DNA from: an uncultured Marmoricola sp.
GTDB taxonomy: Bacteria; Actinomycetota; Actinomycetes; Propionibacteriales; Nocardioidaceae
Direction of reading: 5' to 3'
DNA length: 64,000 nucleotides
Assembly: GCA_937868075.1 (NCBI GenBank)
Contig: CALMLL010000080.1
Span: 1-64,000, forward strand
Shown: in pieces, positions 10,033 to 18,002 of the stretch
How positions within the stretch are numbered: position 1 is the first letter of the stretch
Layout: the number at the start of each line of letters is the position of its first letter
Notes under the pieces: generated by a model
Databases searched by the model: none
Seen by the model: the letters and a program-made list of their open reading frames with translations, nothing else
Told to the model about the DNA's origin: nothing
Made by a program: the position numbers and the translations under genes

Positions 10033-11103
10033 ATGAGCGCACTGCTGTTTCGCGGCCCGGTGCTTCCCGATGGTGAAGTGCGAGACCTCTACGTGGTCGG
10101 CGATCGGGTCACCTATGAACCGCAGCCCGGCGCCGAGCGTGTCGCCGATGGCTGGATCGTGCCGGGACTGGTCGACGCACACTGCCACCTCGGACTCGAC
10201 GACGCCGGGGCGACCTCCGCTGAGGCGACATTGGAGCAAGCCCTGGCCGATCGTGACGGTGGTGCACTGCTGGTCCGAGACTGCGGCTCTGCTGCGGACA
10301 CCCGCTGGATCCACGACCGTGACGACCTGCCCAGGCTGATCCGGTGTGGACGCCACATCGGCCGCACCACGCGCTACATCCGCAACTACGCCTGGGAGGT
10401 CGAGCCCGAGGTTCTACCCGCCTACGCCGCACAGGAGGCTCGCAGCGGCGACGGTTGGATCAAGTTGGTCGGTGACTGGATCTCACGTGAGACCGGGGAT
10501 CTCGAGCCGTCGTTCCCGGCCGAAGCCTTCGCCGCCGCCATCGAGGCAGCCCACGCCCACGGCGCCAAGGTCACCGCCCACTGCTTCGGGGCCGGGGTGC
10601 TTCCCGGGCTGATCGAGGCGGGGATCGACTGCATCGAACACGGCACCGGGCTCTCCGAGGACCTCATCGACCAGATGGTGGCACGGGGCACAGCGCTGGT
10701 CCCGACCGTCATGCAGTTGGACAAGTTCCCCGAGCACGCCCACGCCGGCGCGGCGAAGTTCCCCCTCTACGCGGCCACGATGAGCGACCTCTACGAACGG
10801 ATGCCCCAGACGCTGATGGCTGCCTTCGAGGCCGGAGTGCCGATCTATGCCGGATCCGACGGGGGCGGCATCACCCGACACGGCAACATCGCGGGGGAGG
10901 TCGAGGCTCTGGTGCGCATCGGGATGCCGGCCCATGAAGCTCTGGGGGCGGCGAGTTGGCGAGCCCGCGCCTGGCTGGGCATGAGTGGGGATCTCGCCGA
11001 GGGCACCGAGGCCGACTTCGTCGTCTATCCCGCCGACCCGCGCGCCGATCTGTCGGTCCTGCGCAGGCCCGCTGCGATCGTCCTGCGCGGCGCTCTGGTC
11101 TAG
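10033..11103 (+). CDS. Metal-dependent amidohydrolase (imidazolonepropionase-like)
   Basis: This is a 356-residue amidohydrolase-superfamily enzyme, presumably cytoplasmic, hydrolysing a C-N bond in an unidentified substrate. The superfamily metal ligands are visible in order: VDAHCHLGL (HxH after strand 1), the Lys of DGWIKLVGDW (candidate carboxylated Lys), TAHCFG, IEHGTGL, and the catalytic Asp in YAGSDGGG. The N-terminal and C-terminal beta strands that form the small composite sheet are present. It follows ffh by 51 bp. Its TAG stop overlaps the convergent vanW stop within a CTAG. Nothing around it suggests a pathway. Confidence 0.8.
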   Translation: MSALLFRGPVLPDGEVRDLYVVGDRVTYEPQPGAERVADGWIVPGLVDAHCHLGLDDAGATSAEATLEQALADRDGGALLVRDCGSAADTRWIHDRDDLPRLIRCGRHIGRTTRYIRNYAWEVEPEVLPAYAAQEARSGDGWIKLVGDWISRETGDLEPSFPAEAFAAAIEAAHAHGAKVTAHCFGAGVLPGLIEAGIDCIEHGTGLSEDLIDQMVARGTALVPTVMQLDKFPEHAHAGAAKFPLYAATMSDLYERMPQTLMAAFEAGVPIYAGSDGGGITRHGNIAGEVEALVRIGMPAHEALGAASWRARAWLGMSGDLAEGTEADFVVYPADPRADLSVLRRPAAIVLRGALV

Positions 11104-11996
11104 GCGACCCGCACGACCTGGGCGTCGATCGGCCGGTATTTCACCAACGCACAGTTGCGCTTGAGCAACTCCGAACCCACGGTGTTGCCGGTGCGTCGAT
11201 CGATGAGGTCACGCCAGATCTCGTTGCGTCGAAACACCCTGCCGGCGTACTCCACGAACTCCTCGGCCCGGGCGTAGACGCGGTAACTGTGGGCCAGCGG
11301 CCGATCGGTACGTAGTTCGCCGTGGAGGTATTTCGGGCCGACGCGGGTCGAGAGCACGAACGTCGCGTCGGTGTCGTTGCGGACCACGAGGTCGACGTAG
11401 TTGTAGACGATCGAGCAACCCACCCCCCAGGGCAGCACCCGGCCGTTGTCGGGGAACGGATCGAAGGAGTGCTCGGAGCGCTCCACGATGGTCAGCGGCG
11501 AATGCATGAACATCCACACCAAGAGGTTGGCCAGTTGGCAGATCCCGCCGCCGACACCGGAGCGCGCTTGGCCGTTGCTGAGCCGCATTCCCTCGACGAA
11601 GCCGCGGCGTCGGGTGCAGTTGCCGACGATCCGGTTGAAACTGAACGTCTCACCGGGGCCGATCACGATGCCGTCGGTGTGCCGGATGGCGAGTTGGAGG
11701 TTGCGCACCTTGTTGTGCTGGAGCCACATCTCTTCCTCGCCCAACTGCCGCAGCAACAGCGAAGCATGTTTCTTCACGCGGTAGGTCGGTTCCACGAGGG
11801 GTCGCTGACGCGCCCAGGTGTCCTCGGCCAGCATCCATCGGATCCTTCGGCGCATGCGATGCACTGCCACCGCGACCGGGTAGATGACCGGGAACCGTTC
11901 ACTGAGTCGAGGCGGGGCGGTGATGCGCGCAGGCATCTGGAAATCGTCCACGTGGGTAAGACGCCCTCGGCGCCGCCGACGTTGCCTGTGACTCAT
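11100..11996 (-). CDS. VanW family protein
   Basis: This is a 298-residue VanW-family protein. The family was named from vancomycin resistance clusters, but its biochemical role is unknown. The core motif GETFSFNRIVG and the central GVGGGICQLANLLVW stretch, with its conserved Cys-Gln, are intact. A HSFDPFPDNGRVLPWGVG segment follows. There is no signal peptide; the N-terminus is Arg-rich (HRQRRRRRGR), suggesting a cytoplasmic or nucleic-acid/membrane-surface location. It overlaps the upstream Nudix gene by 4 bp (ATGA) and converges on the amidohydrolase. No van ligase or regulatory genes are near, so a role in glycopeptide resistance is not implied. Confidence 0.82.
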   Translation of the reverse strand: MSHRQRRRRRGRLTHVDDFQMPARITAPPRLSERFPVIYPVAVAVHRMRRRIRWMLAEDTWARQRPLVEPTYRVKKHASLLLRQLGEEEMWLQHNKVRNLQLAIRHTDGIVIGPGETFSFNRIVGNCTRRRGFVEGMRLSNGQARSGVGGGICQLANLLVWMFMHSPLTIVERSEHSFDPFPDNGRVLPWGVGCSIVYNYVDLVVRNDTDATFVLSTRVGPKYLHGELRTDRPLAHSYRVYARAEEFVEYAGRVFRRNEIWRDLIDRRTGNTVGSELLKRNCALVKYRPIDAQVVRVA

Positions 11997-12520
11997 GGGG
12001 CCTGCCCGGCGTCCTCGGCGGCAATCGCGGGCGCGGGTTTCGATAACCCCTCGCGGACCATCGCCTGGTAGTCAGATGAGGCGCACAGCAGCGGCAGGAG
12101 ATGCTGGGGCCCGCGCCCCAACTGCAGTTCGGGCAGTGTTTGCGGATCCACGAACACGATCTGGCGGCCCTCGTGGCAGACGACGTCGTCATCGGTCAGG
12201 GTGGTGGCGCCGATCCAGATCTGCCAAGAGTCGGTCAGGTCCGGGGTCGCCTTCGGCGCGGCCGGCAGGTCACCGGCCCACCACAGTCGCCAGTTCGAGA
12301 CTCGCGGATCGCCCATCACATCGATCTCGGTTTCTTCGGCCAGCTCGCGCACTGCAGCCTCGGCGAACGACTCCTCGGGGTGGGCGTGACCACCGACAAG
12401 GCCCCACACATCCGGATCGACCGGGGCGAACTCGTCGCGTTCTTGGAGCAGCAGCCACCCGCGCTGATCGACCAATACTGCACAGGCCAACCGGCACGTC
12501 GACGTACGACACTGGGACAT
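11993..12520 (-). CDS. Nudix hydrolase
   Basis: This is a 175-residue Nudix-fold pyrophosphohydrolase of unknown nucleotide specificity. The Nudix box is seen as GHAHPEESFAEAAVRELAEE followed by TEID. It fits Gx5Ex7RELxEE, with the usual final Gly replaced by Glu. The ATG at 12520 gives the standard N-terminus MSQCRTSTCRLACAVLVDQ. Earlier in-frame starts would read into the rpsP promoter region and are rejected. It overlaps vanW by 4 bp, so the two form a two-gene minus-strand operon diverging from rpsP. Confidence 0.82.
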   Translation of the reverse strand: MSQCRTSTCRLACAVLVDQRGWLLLQERDEFAPVDPDVWGLVGGHAHPEESFAEAAVRELAEETEIDVMGDPRVSNWRLWWAGDLPAAPKATPDLTDSWQIWIGATTLTDDDVVCHEGRQIVFVDPQTLPELQLGRGPQHLLPLLCASSDYQAMVREGLSKPAPAIAAEDAGQAP

Positions 12521-12577
12521 GCTGGCCAGGCTAGTGCGCTCGGGTGGGCTGGATTTAGCGCGCGGGCCGGAGTCTGG

Positions 12578-12583
12578 CAGAAT
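12578..12583 (+). promoter_or_regulatory. rpsP: Possible -10 element of the rpsP operon promoter
   Basis: CAGAAT lies about 130 bp before rpsP in the 194-bp gap between the divergent Nudix gene and rpsP. No convincing -35 hexamer is seen. The gap must carry promoters for both directions. This is a weak call from motif resemblance only. Confidence 0.25.
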
Positions 12584-12714
12584 GACGCGCCGAGTCCTGT
12601 CCCGGGTGGTCCCTCTCAACCGCGCGCTCAGGCCCACCGACTTCGGTCTCCTGTCGGCCCCACCGGCACCGGGACCTGTCACCCACCACTGATAGTCAAG
12701 GAGACACCACAAAC

Positions 12715-13218
12715 GTGGCCGTCAAGATTCGTTTGAAGCGCATGGGCAAGATCCGTCAGCCCTACTACCGCGTTGTTGTCGTCGACTCCCGCAAGAAGCG
12801 TGATGGCAAGGTCATCGAGGAGATCGGCAAGTACCACCCCAAGGAAGAGCCGTCGCTGATCGACGTCAAGTCCGAGCGCGCCCAGTACTGGCTCGGCGTC
12901 GGCGCGCAGCCGACCGAAGCCGTCGAGGTCCTGCTCAAGGTCACCGGTGACTGGCAGAAGTTCAAGGGCCTGCCGGGCGCCGAGGGCACCTTGAAGGTCA
13001 AGGAGCCCAAGCGCGACAAGACCGAGATCTTCAACGAGGCCATGAAGGACGCCGCCAACGAGCCCAAGGCCGGTGCGGTGACCGCCAAGAAGAAGGCCGC
13101 CAAGGCCGAGGCCCCCGCCGAAGCCGCCGCCGAAGCCGCCGACGAGGCTGCCCCTGTTGAGGCTGCTGTCGAGGCCGCTCCGGCCGAGGCCGACACCGCC
13201 CCTGCAGAAGACGCCTGA
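12715..13218 (+). CDS. rpsP: 30S ribosomal protein S16 with Ala/Glu-rich C-terminal extension
   Basis: This 167-residue S16 binds 16S rRNA during early 30S assembly. The N-terminal [20 protein letters not shown] is diagnostic. The globular domain ends near residue 85. A basic patch ([12 protein letters not shown]) and a low-complexity Ala/Glu tail follow, taking the protein to about twice the length of the E. coli protein. Such acidic tails are common on actinobacterial ribosomal proteins and are probably disordered. AAGGAGA lies before the GTG start. It is the first gene of an rpsP-KH-(hairpin)-rimM-trmD-rplS run. Confidence 0.96.
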   Translation: MAVKIRLKRMGKIRQPYYRVVVVDSRKKRDGKVIEEIGKYHPKEEPSLIDVKSERAQYWLGVGAQPTEAVEVLLKVTGDWQKFKGLPGAEGTLKVKEPKRDKTEIFNEAMKDAANEPKAGAVTAKKKAAKAEAPAEAAAEAADEAAPVEAAVEAAPAEADTAPAEDA

Positions 13219-13220
13219 TC

Positions 13221-13463
13221 ATGCTCGCCGAAGCCCTGGAGCACCTGGTCAAGGGAGTCGTGGACAACCCCGACGACGTCACTGTCCGCGACAAGCAGTT
13301 GCGCCGTGGTGGGTCGATCCTCGAAGTGCGGGTCAACCCCGAAGACCTGGGCAAGGTGATCGGTCGCGGTGGTCGCACCGCGACCGCCTTCCGCACCGTC
13401 CTCGGCTCGCTTGCCGGACGATCCGGGGCCCGCATCGACTTCGTCGACGTTGACCGTCGCTGA
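13221..13463 (+). CDS. khpA: KH-domain RNA-binding protein (KhpA/YlqC family)
   Basis: This is an 80-residue single KH domain protein that binds RNA. It is usually found between rpsP and rimM and in other bacteria partners with KhpB in RNA metabolism. The GxxG loop is seen as VIGRGGRTATAFRT. It starts 2 bp after rpsP, so it is co-translated with it. Its 3' side is closed by a strong hairpin (13473-13520), which suggests that its expression can be separated from that of rimM. Confidence 0.9.
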   Translation: MLAEALEHLVKGVVDNPDDVTVRDKQLRRGGSILEVRVNPEDLGKVIGRGGRTATAFRTVLGSLAGRSGARIDFVDVDRR

Positions 13464-13472
13464 TCTCTCATA

Positions 13473-13520
13473 CCGCCGACCCGCCATTTCTTCACACGTG
13501 AAGAAATGGCGGGTCGGCGG
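13473..13520 (+). terminator. Perfect 23-bp inverted repeat followed by a T-rich stretch (terminator/attenuator)
   Basis: The left arm 13473-13495 and right arm 13498-13520 are exact reverse complements around a 2-nt centre. The inner bases form CACACGTG, so a slightly larger loop is likely. GTTTTGT follows at once. It lies between the KH gene stop (13463) and the rimM start (13551), inside an operon, and so acts as an intrinsic terminator or attenuator. The length and perfection of the arms are unusual for this genome. Confidence 0.8.
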
Positions 13521-13550
13521 GTTTTGTGGCCGAACTGGGAGACTCGGGGG

Positions 13551-14090
13551 GTGGCTGAAGTGGAGGTAGCGGTCGGTCGGATCGCCAAGGCACATGGAGT
13601 TCGTGGCGAGGTGGCCGTCGATGTGCTCACCGATGAGCCCGAACGCCGATTCACCCCCGGTACGACGTACGCCGCTCGGCGTACTCGAGGGGCGGATCAG
13701 CCCCTCACCCTGACCGACTGTCGCTGGCATCAGGGCCGATTGCTGGCGCGGTTCGAGGAGATCCCGGATCGCACCATGGCCGAGGGCGCCCGCGGGCTGA
13801 TGTTGATGGTGCGCCTCACCTATGCCGACACCGCCGACGACGGCAGTTACTACGACCACCAGCTGGTGGGTCTGGTGGTGGTCGACACCGACGGCCTCCA
13901 GCGGGGTGAGGTCATCGACGTTCTCCACCACACCGGCCAGGACCTCCTCGTGATCCGCACCCAACACGGTGGGCAGGCTGAGGTGTTAGTCCCCTTCGTC
14001 GAGGCGTTGGTCCCCGTCGTCGACCTGGAGGCCGGTCGAGTCGTGGTGGCCGATCGCCCCGGATTGCTGCGCCCCGAGGAGGCCGAGTGA
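13551..14090 (+). CDS. rimM: 16S rRNA processing protein RimM
   Basis: This is a 179-residue 30S maturation factor that binds S19 and the 16S 3' domain. The RimM N-domain begins [20 protein letters not shown]. The C-terminal PRC-barrel includes [16 protein letters not shown] and [19 protein letters not shown]. The start chosen is GTG 13551; GTG 13560 is equally possible. The ATG at 13506 lies inside the terminator stem and would add a Trp/Arg-rich leader not typical of the family. The stop overlaps trmD by 4 bp (GTGA). Confidence 0.92.
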   Translation: MAEVEVAVGRIAKAHGVRGEVAVDVLTDEPERRFTPGTTYAARRTRGADQPLTLTDCRWHQGRLLARFEEIPDRTMAEGARGLMLMVRLTYADTADDGSYYDHQLVGLVVVDTDGLQRGEVIDVLHHTGQDLLVIRTQHGGQAEVLVPFVEALVPVVDLEAGRVVVADRPGLLRPEEAE

Positions 14091-15277
14091 AGATCGACGT
14101 CATCTCCATCTTCCCCGAGTACCTCGCCGCACTCGACGTGAGCCTTCCGGGCAAGGCCAAAGCCAAGGGCCTGGTCGAAATCGAGGTGCACGATCTGCGT
14201 ACCTGGACCCATGACCGCCATCGCAGCGTCGATGACACCCCCTACGGCGGTGGCGCCGGCATGGTGATGAAACCCGAACCTTGGGGTGAGGCCCTCGATG
14301 CGGTGGCACCCCCCGGCGCCACCCTGATCGTGCCCACCCCTGGCGGGGAGGTATTCACCCAACAGATGGCCGAGGAGTTCGCCACCCTCGATCATCTGGT
14401 CTTCGCCTGCGGACGCTACGAAGGCATCGACCAGCGGGTGTTGGACGAGGCCGCGTCGGCGTACGACGTGCGCGAGGTCTCACTCGGGGACTATGTGCTC
14501 AACGGGGGAGAGGTGGCCGCGCTGGCCATCATCGAGGCCACGTTGCGCCTGATTCCGGGCTTCATGGGCAATGCAGACTCACTCACCGAGGAATCCCACG
14601 CCGAGACCGGACTGCTGGAGTACCCCGTCTACACCAAGCCCCAGGTGTGGCGTGGGCGTGAGGTCCCAGAGATCCTGCTCAGCGGCCACCACCCCAAGAT
14701 CGCCGCGTGGCGTCATGCCCAAGCAGTCGCCCGAACCCAGCAGCGCCGCCCCGAGCTGCTGCGTGCGGAGACACTGCTCCCCGGGGACCTCGCTGGGCTG
14801 GTCCGGCCGGCAATCGCCGAGGACGCGGCCGAACTCGTGGTGCTGCAGCGGGCCTGCTGGGTCGAGGAAGGCAGGATCAACGACGACTGGAAGATCCCGG
14901 CGCTCACCGAGAGCCCCGACGACGTCGCTGCCTGGATCGGTCAATGGGACACCGCGGTCATTCGTGCCGGTGGCCGCATCGTGGGCGCGGTGCGCATGCG
15001 CCTTGATGGACAGCGGTGGGAGATCGGACGCCTCATGGTCGCCCCCGACTTGCGTGATCGCGGGCTGGGCCGCTGGCTCCTGGAGTACGCCGAGGCAGCC
15101 GCCCCCACCGACGTCACGGCGTACACCTTGGTCACCGGGCGACTCAGCCAGCGCAACCTACGTCTCTACGCCAAAGCCGGCTATCGCATCGCCGGCGATG
15201 TGCCCGGGATCCCCAAGATCGTGGAGTTGGTCAAGAAGCGCCGCCCGCAGCCAGGGGATGTCACGATTTCGCCGTAG
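14087..15277 (+). CDS. trmD: tRNA (guanine37-N1)-methyltransferase TrmD fused to a GNAT acetyltransferase domain
   Basis: This is a 396-residue fusion. Residues 1 to about 232 are a complete TrmD, the SAM-dependent enzyme making m1G37 in t[15 protein letters not shown], the substrate loop [14 protein letters not shown], the trefoil-knot segment [15 protein letters not shown], and [17 protein letters not shown]. From about residue 245 to the end it matches a GNAT N-acetyltransferase, with acceptor-side [21 protein letters not shown], the acetyl-CoA pyrophosphate loop [19 protein letters not shown], and [14 protein letters not shown]. No stop or frameshift separates the two. The acetyl acceptor is unknown. 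Normal TrmD is about 230-250 residues, so the second domain is a real addition. Confidence 0.92.
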   Translation: MKIDVISIFPEYLAALDVSLPGKAKAKGLVEIEVHDLRTWTHDRHRSVDDTPYGGGAGMVMKPEPWGEALDAVAPPGATLIVPTPGGEVFTQQMAEEFATLDHLVFACGRYEGIDQRVLDEAASAYDVREVSLGDYVLNGGEVAALAIIEATLRLIPGFMGNADSLTEESHAETGLLEYPVYTKPQVWRGREVPEILLSGHHPKIAAWRHAQAVARTQQRRPELLRAETLLPGDLAGLVRPAIAEDAAELVVLQRACWVEEGRINDDWKIPALTESPDDVAAWIGQWDTAVIRAGGRIVGAVRMRLDGQRWEIGRLMVAPDLRDRGLGRWLLEYAEAAAPTDVTAYTLVTGRLSQRNLRLYAKAGYRIAGDVPGIPKIVELVKKRRPQPGDVTISP

Positions 15278-15404
15278 GGCGTTCGCTCTGGCAGACTTCA
15301 CCCTTGGCCCTCGTCCACCTGCCACAGGGGGACATCGACGAAGGCCGCCACTGATTGCTCAAACCTGATTCCGTGGTCCGACCTGTGGCTGATCACGAGG
15401 AGAC

Positions 15405-15758
15405 ATGATGACCAACCTCATCGACGCGCTTGCCGCCGGCCAGATCCGCACCGACGTCCCCGCCTTCCGGGCAGGCGACACCATCAAGGTGCACGTCAAG
15501 GTCGTCGAGGGCAACCGCTCCCGTATCCAGGTCTTCCAGGGTGTGGTCATCCGGGTGCAGGGCTCGGGTATCGGTCGCACCTTCACCGTCCGCAAGGTCT
15601 CCTTCGGCGTCGGTGTCGAGCGGACCTTCCCGATCAACTCCCCGATCTTCGAGCAGATCGAGATCGTCACTCGCGGTGACGTTCGCCGGGCCAAGCTCTA
15701 CTACCTGCGCAACCTGCGCGGCAAGGCTGCCAAGATCAAGGAACGCCGCGACGGCTGA
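15405..15758 (+). CDS. rplS: 50S ribosomal protein L19
   Basis: This 117-residue L19 sits at the subunit interface near the SRP/translocon side. It shows the family core [19 protein letters not shown] and the signature [25 protein letters not shown] precedes the double ATG (15405/15408). It follows trmD by 127 bp, which may hold its own promoter, and precedes lepB. It completes the usual rpsP-rimM-trmD-rplS set. Confidence 0.96.
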   Translation: MMTNLIDALAAGQIRTDVPAFRAGDTIKVHVKVVEGNRSRIQVFQGVVIRVQGSGIGRTFTVRKVSFGVGVERTFPINSPIFEQIEIVTRGDVRRAKLYYLRNLRGKAAKIKERRDG

Positions 15759-15765
15759 CCCGCGT

Positions 15766-15792
15766 GGCCACCCGCGGTTGACGTGGGTGGCC
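15766..15792 (+). terminator. Hairpin between rplS and lepB
   Basis: GGCCACCC at 15766-15773 pairs with GGGTGGCC at 15785-15792 around an 11-nt loop, immediately after the rplS stop. There is no T-run, so it may be a weak terminator or an mRNA 3'-end stabiliser. Confidence 0.4.
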
Positions 15793-15808
15793 CGTCTAGG
15801 CTCCCTCT

Positions 15809-16495
15809 GTGAGCCTGCGAACCCGATCAGAGACTGCCACCAAGAAACATCGGCCGCTGTGGCAAGAGTCCTTGATCATGCTGGTCATCGCCACGGCTCT
15901 GGCGGTGTTCATCAAGGCGTTCTTCGTTCAGGCGTTCTACATCCCCTCAGAGTCCATGGAACCCCAGTTCGTCCAACTGGATCGGATCCTGGTTCAGAAG
16001 GTCTCCTACTGGACCGGAACTCCTGAGCGCGGCGACATCGTGGTCTTCAAAGACCCGGCCCACTGGCTCCCCCCGATGCCCGCCTCCTCGGGACCCAAAC
16101 GGGTGCTGGAGATGATCGGGCTCTATCCCGCCGGCGGCCACCTCGTCAAAAGGGTCATCGGCGTCGGCGGAGACCGGGTCAAGTGCTGCGATAACTCCGG
16201 TCGGCTGACCGTCAATGGGACCCCGCTGACCGAGCCCTACCTCCCGAAGGGCACCGTGCCGTCGACCATGGCCTTCGATGTGATTGTGCCCAAAGGACAC
16301 CTGTGGGTGATGGGCGACAATCGCCTGAACTCCAGCGACTCTCGCGCCCACATGGGCCAGCCGGGGGGTGGATTCGTCAACCAGGACGACGTAGTCGGCA
16401 AGGTGTTCGCCCTGGTCTGGCCGCTCGAACGCTTCGCGATCATCCATCGACCGCCCACCTTCGACCACGTTGCGGAGCCGTCATCGTCGCCATGA
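15809..16495 (+). CDS. lepB: Type I signal peptidase
   Basis: This is a 228-residue membrane-anchored serine protease that removes signal peptides from exported proteins. A single transmembrane segment (about residues 21-41, ESLIMLVIATALAVFIKAFF) leads into the catalytic domain. The nucleophile is in FYIPSESMEPQ, the general-base Lys is in HLVKRVIGVGGD, and the family box is MGDNRLNSSDSR. The start is GTG 15809, only 6 nt after a TAGGCT, so a leaderless message is possible. The 3' end overlaps rnhB by 4 bp. Confidence 0.94.
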   Translation: MSLRTRSETATKKHRPLWQESLIMLVIATALAVFIKAFFVQAFYIPSESMEPQFVQLDRILVQKVSYWTGTPERGDIVVFKDPAHWLPPMPASSGPKRVLEMIGLYPAGGHLVKRVIGVGGDRVKCCDNSGRLTVNGTPLTEPYLPKGTVPSTMAFDVIVPKGHLWVMGDNRLNSSDSRAHMGQPGGGFVNQDDVVGKVFALVWPLERFAIIHRPPTFDHVAEPSSSP

Positions 16496-17208
16496 CCGGA
16501 TTGCCACGTGGACAGACCGTGCGTCGCGATGCCGGTCTCTACGGCTACGAGCGGGCCTTGAGGCGGGCCGGACTGGCTCCCGTTGCCGGAGTTGACGAGG
16601 CCGGTCGGGGAGCCTGCGCCGGACCGCTGGTGGCTGCGGCCGTGGTCCTGCCCGAAGGACAGCGTGGCCACATCCCCGGGTTGGCTGACTCCAAGCTGCT
16701 GACCCCGGCGGCTCGCGAGCGTTGCTATGACCACGTCCTCGCGCGCTCAGCGGCCTGGTCGGTCGTGGTCGTCGAGCCCGAGGAGTGCGATCGGCTCGGG
16801 ATGCACGTGGCCAACGTGGAGGCGTTGCGTCGGGCCGTGGCCAAGCTCGAGGTGCCTCCGGCGTACGTCCTGACCGACGGGTTCCCTGTGGACGGACTCC
16901 GGGTGCCCGGGCTGGCGATGTGGAAGGGCGACCGGGTCGCGGCCTGTATCGCGGCGGCGTCGGTGATCGCCAAAGTCACCCGCGACCGGATCATGACCGC
17001 CGAACACGACCGGTTTCCCGCCTACGACTTCGCCACGCACAAGGGCTACATCACCCAGACACATGCGGAGGCCTTGGAACAGCACGGGCCGTGTGAGATC
17101 CACCGGATGCGGTTCGTCAACGTACGCCGGGCCGCCGGGCTGCCCGAACCGGAGCCGATCTGCCTTGAACCCCAGTTGGACCTCTTCGAGATGGAGGTGG
17201 CGCAGTGA
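16492..17208 (+). CDS. rnhB: Ribonuclease HII
   Basis: This 238-residue enzyme nicks RNA-DNA hybrids at embedded ribonucleotides. The acidic active-site residues are visible in AGVDEAGRGACAGPL (D, E), LADSKLL, and the VLTDGFPVDG region, plus AAASVIAKVTRDRIM. The ATG at 16492 overlaps the lepB stop. A longer in-frame start inside lepB is rejected. The C-terminal extension ends in PQLDLFEMEVAQ. It overlaps the DUF2469 gene by 4 bp. Confidence 0.93.
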   Translation: MTGLPRGQTVRRDAGLYGYERALRRAGLAPVAGVDEAGRGACAGPLVAAAVVLPEGQRGHIPGLADSKLLTPAARERCYDHVLARSAAWSVVVVEPEECDRLGMHVANVEALRRAVAKLEVPPAYVLTDGFPVDGLRVPGLAMWKGDRVAACIAAASVIAKVTRDRIMTAEHDRFPAYDFATHKGYITQTHAEALEQHGPCEIHRMRFVNVRRAAGLPEPEPICLEPQLDLFEMEVAQ

Positions 17209-17510
17209 GCGCAGAGGACCTTGAGAAGTACGAAACCGACATGGAACTCAACCTCTATCGCGAGTACCGCGATGTGGTGGGAATCTTCAAGTGGGTCGTG
17301 GAGACCGACCGTCGGTTCTATCTGTGCAACCAGGTCGACGTGCGCGCCCGCACCGAAGCCGGTGATGTGTTCTTCGAAGTGACCATGAACGACGCCTGGG
17401 TGTGGGATATGTACCGACCGGCTCGCTTCGCCCGCACCGTCAAGGTGCTCACCTTCAAGGACGTCAACGTCGAGGAGTTGGCCCCGGCCGAGATCGAGCC
17501 GCCCAAGTAG
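17205..17510 (+). CDS. DUF2469 family protein
   Basis: This is a 101-residue actinobacteria-specific protein that almost always follows rnhB. Its function is unknown. The N-terminus is MSAEDLEKYETDMELNLYRE and the conserved middle is DVVGIFKWVVETDRRFYL; the sequence is rich in acidic and aromatic residues and has no membrane segment. The start is GTG, overlapping rnhB by 4 bp. Its last codons and stop lie in a 14-bp tandem duplication (17499-17526). Confidence 0.88.
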   Translation: MSAEDLEKYETDMELNLYREYRDVVGIFKWVVETDRRFYLCNQVDVRARTEAGDVFFEVTMNDAWVWDMYRPARFARTVKVLTFKDVNVEELAPAEIEPPK

Positions 17511-17526
17511 GTCCGCCCAAGTAGGT
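17499..17526 (+). repeat. 14-bp perfect tandem duplication spanning a stop codon
   Basis: The unit CCGCCCAAGTAGGT occurs twice head to tail (17499-17512 and 17513-17526). The first copy contains the last codons and TAG of the DUF2469 gene, so the second copy is an in-trail relic of a slippage duplication. Confidence 0.85.
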
Positions 17527-17642
17527 CGGCCCGGGTCGGCGCAGCATCCACAGTCCACCGGATCTCCGGACGCGTCCACAGCCCCGAGCACCGACCCCTC
17601 TGGTGTCCACCTCACCGGCCAGCATCGGTGCAGGAGGTCAAC

Positions 17643-18002
17643 ATGAGTGGACGTCGCAACGCGTTGGGCCGCTATGGCGAAGACGTCGCCACCCGGCATC
17701 TCATCGAGCAGGGTCTGGTGGTTCTCGACCGCAACTGGCGCTGCGAGAGCGGTGAGATCGACCTGGTCCTGCGTGAGGGCAACACACTGGTCATCTGCGA
17801 GGTCAAGACCCGGGCGTCGGCACGCTTCGGCGACCCACTGGAAGCGGTCACCCAGGCCAAGGCGGGGCGATTGCGGGTCTTGGCCGAGAAATGGATGGAG
17901 AACCGGGGGCTGCACCCACCCGATGTGCGCTTCGATGTCGTCGGCGTGTTGCAAGACGGCCACGGCCGCGCCGAAGTGAACCACGTGCGGGGCATTGCCT
18001 GA
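17643..18002 (+). CDS. yraN: YraN/UPF0102 family endonuclease-like protein
   Basis: This is a 119-residue member of UPF0102, a predicted nuclease fold with unproven activity. RNALGRYGEDVATRHLIEQG and the nuclease-like core GEIDLVLREGNTLVICEVKTR (E-x-D and ExK) are present. AGGAGGT (17632-17638) precedes the ATG at 17643. The stop shares its A with the next ATG. The conserved linkage yraN-comM-dprA suggests a DNA-processing context. Confidence 0.88.
   Translation: MSGRRNALGRYGEDVATRHLIEQGLVVLDRNWRCESGEIDLVLREGNTLVICEVKTRASARFGDPLEAVTQAKAGRLRVLAEKWMENRGLHPPDVRFDVVGVLQDGHGRAEVNHVRGIA

Noticed and set aside
11100..11996. Glycopeptide resistance gene cluster
   Set aside because: Only VanW is present. 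No VanH/A/X-type or two-component genes are near, and VanW homologues are widespread without resistance.
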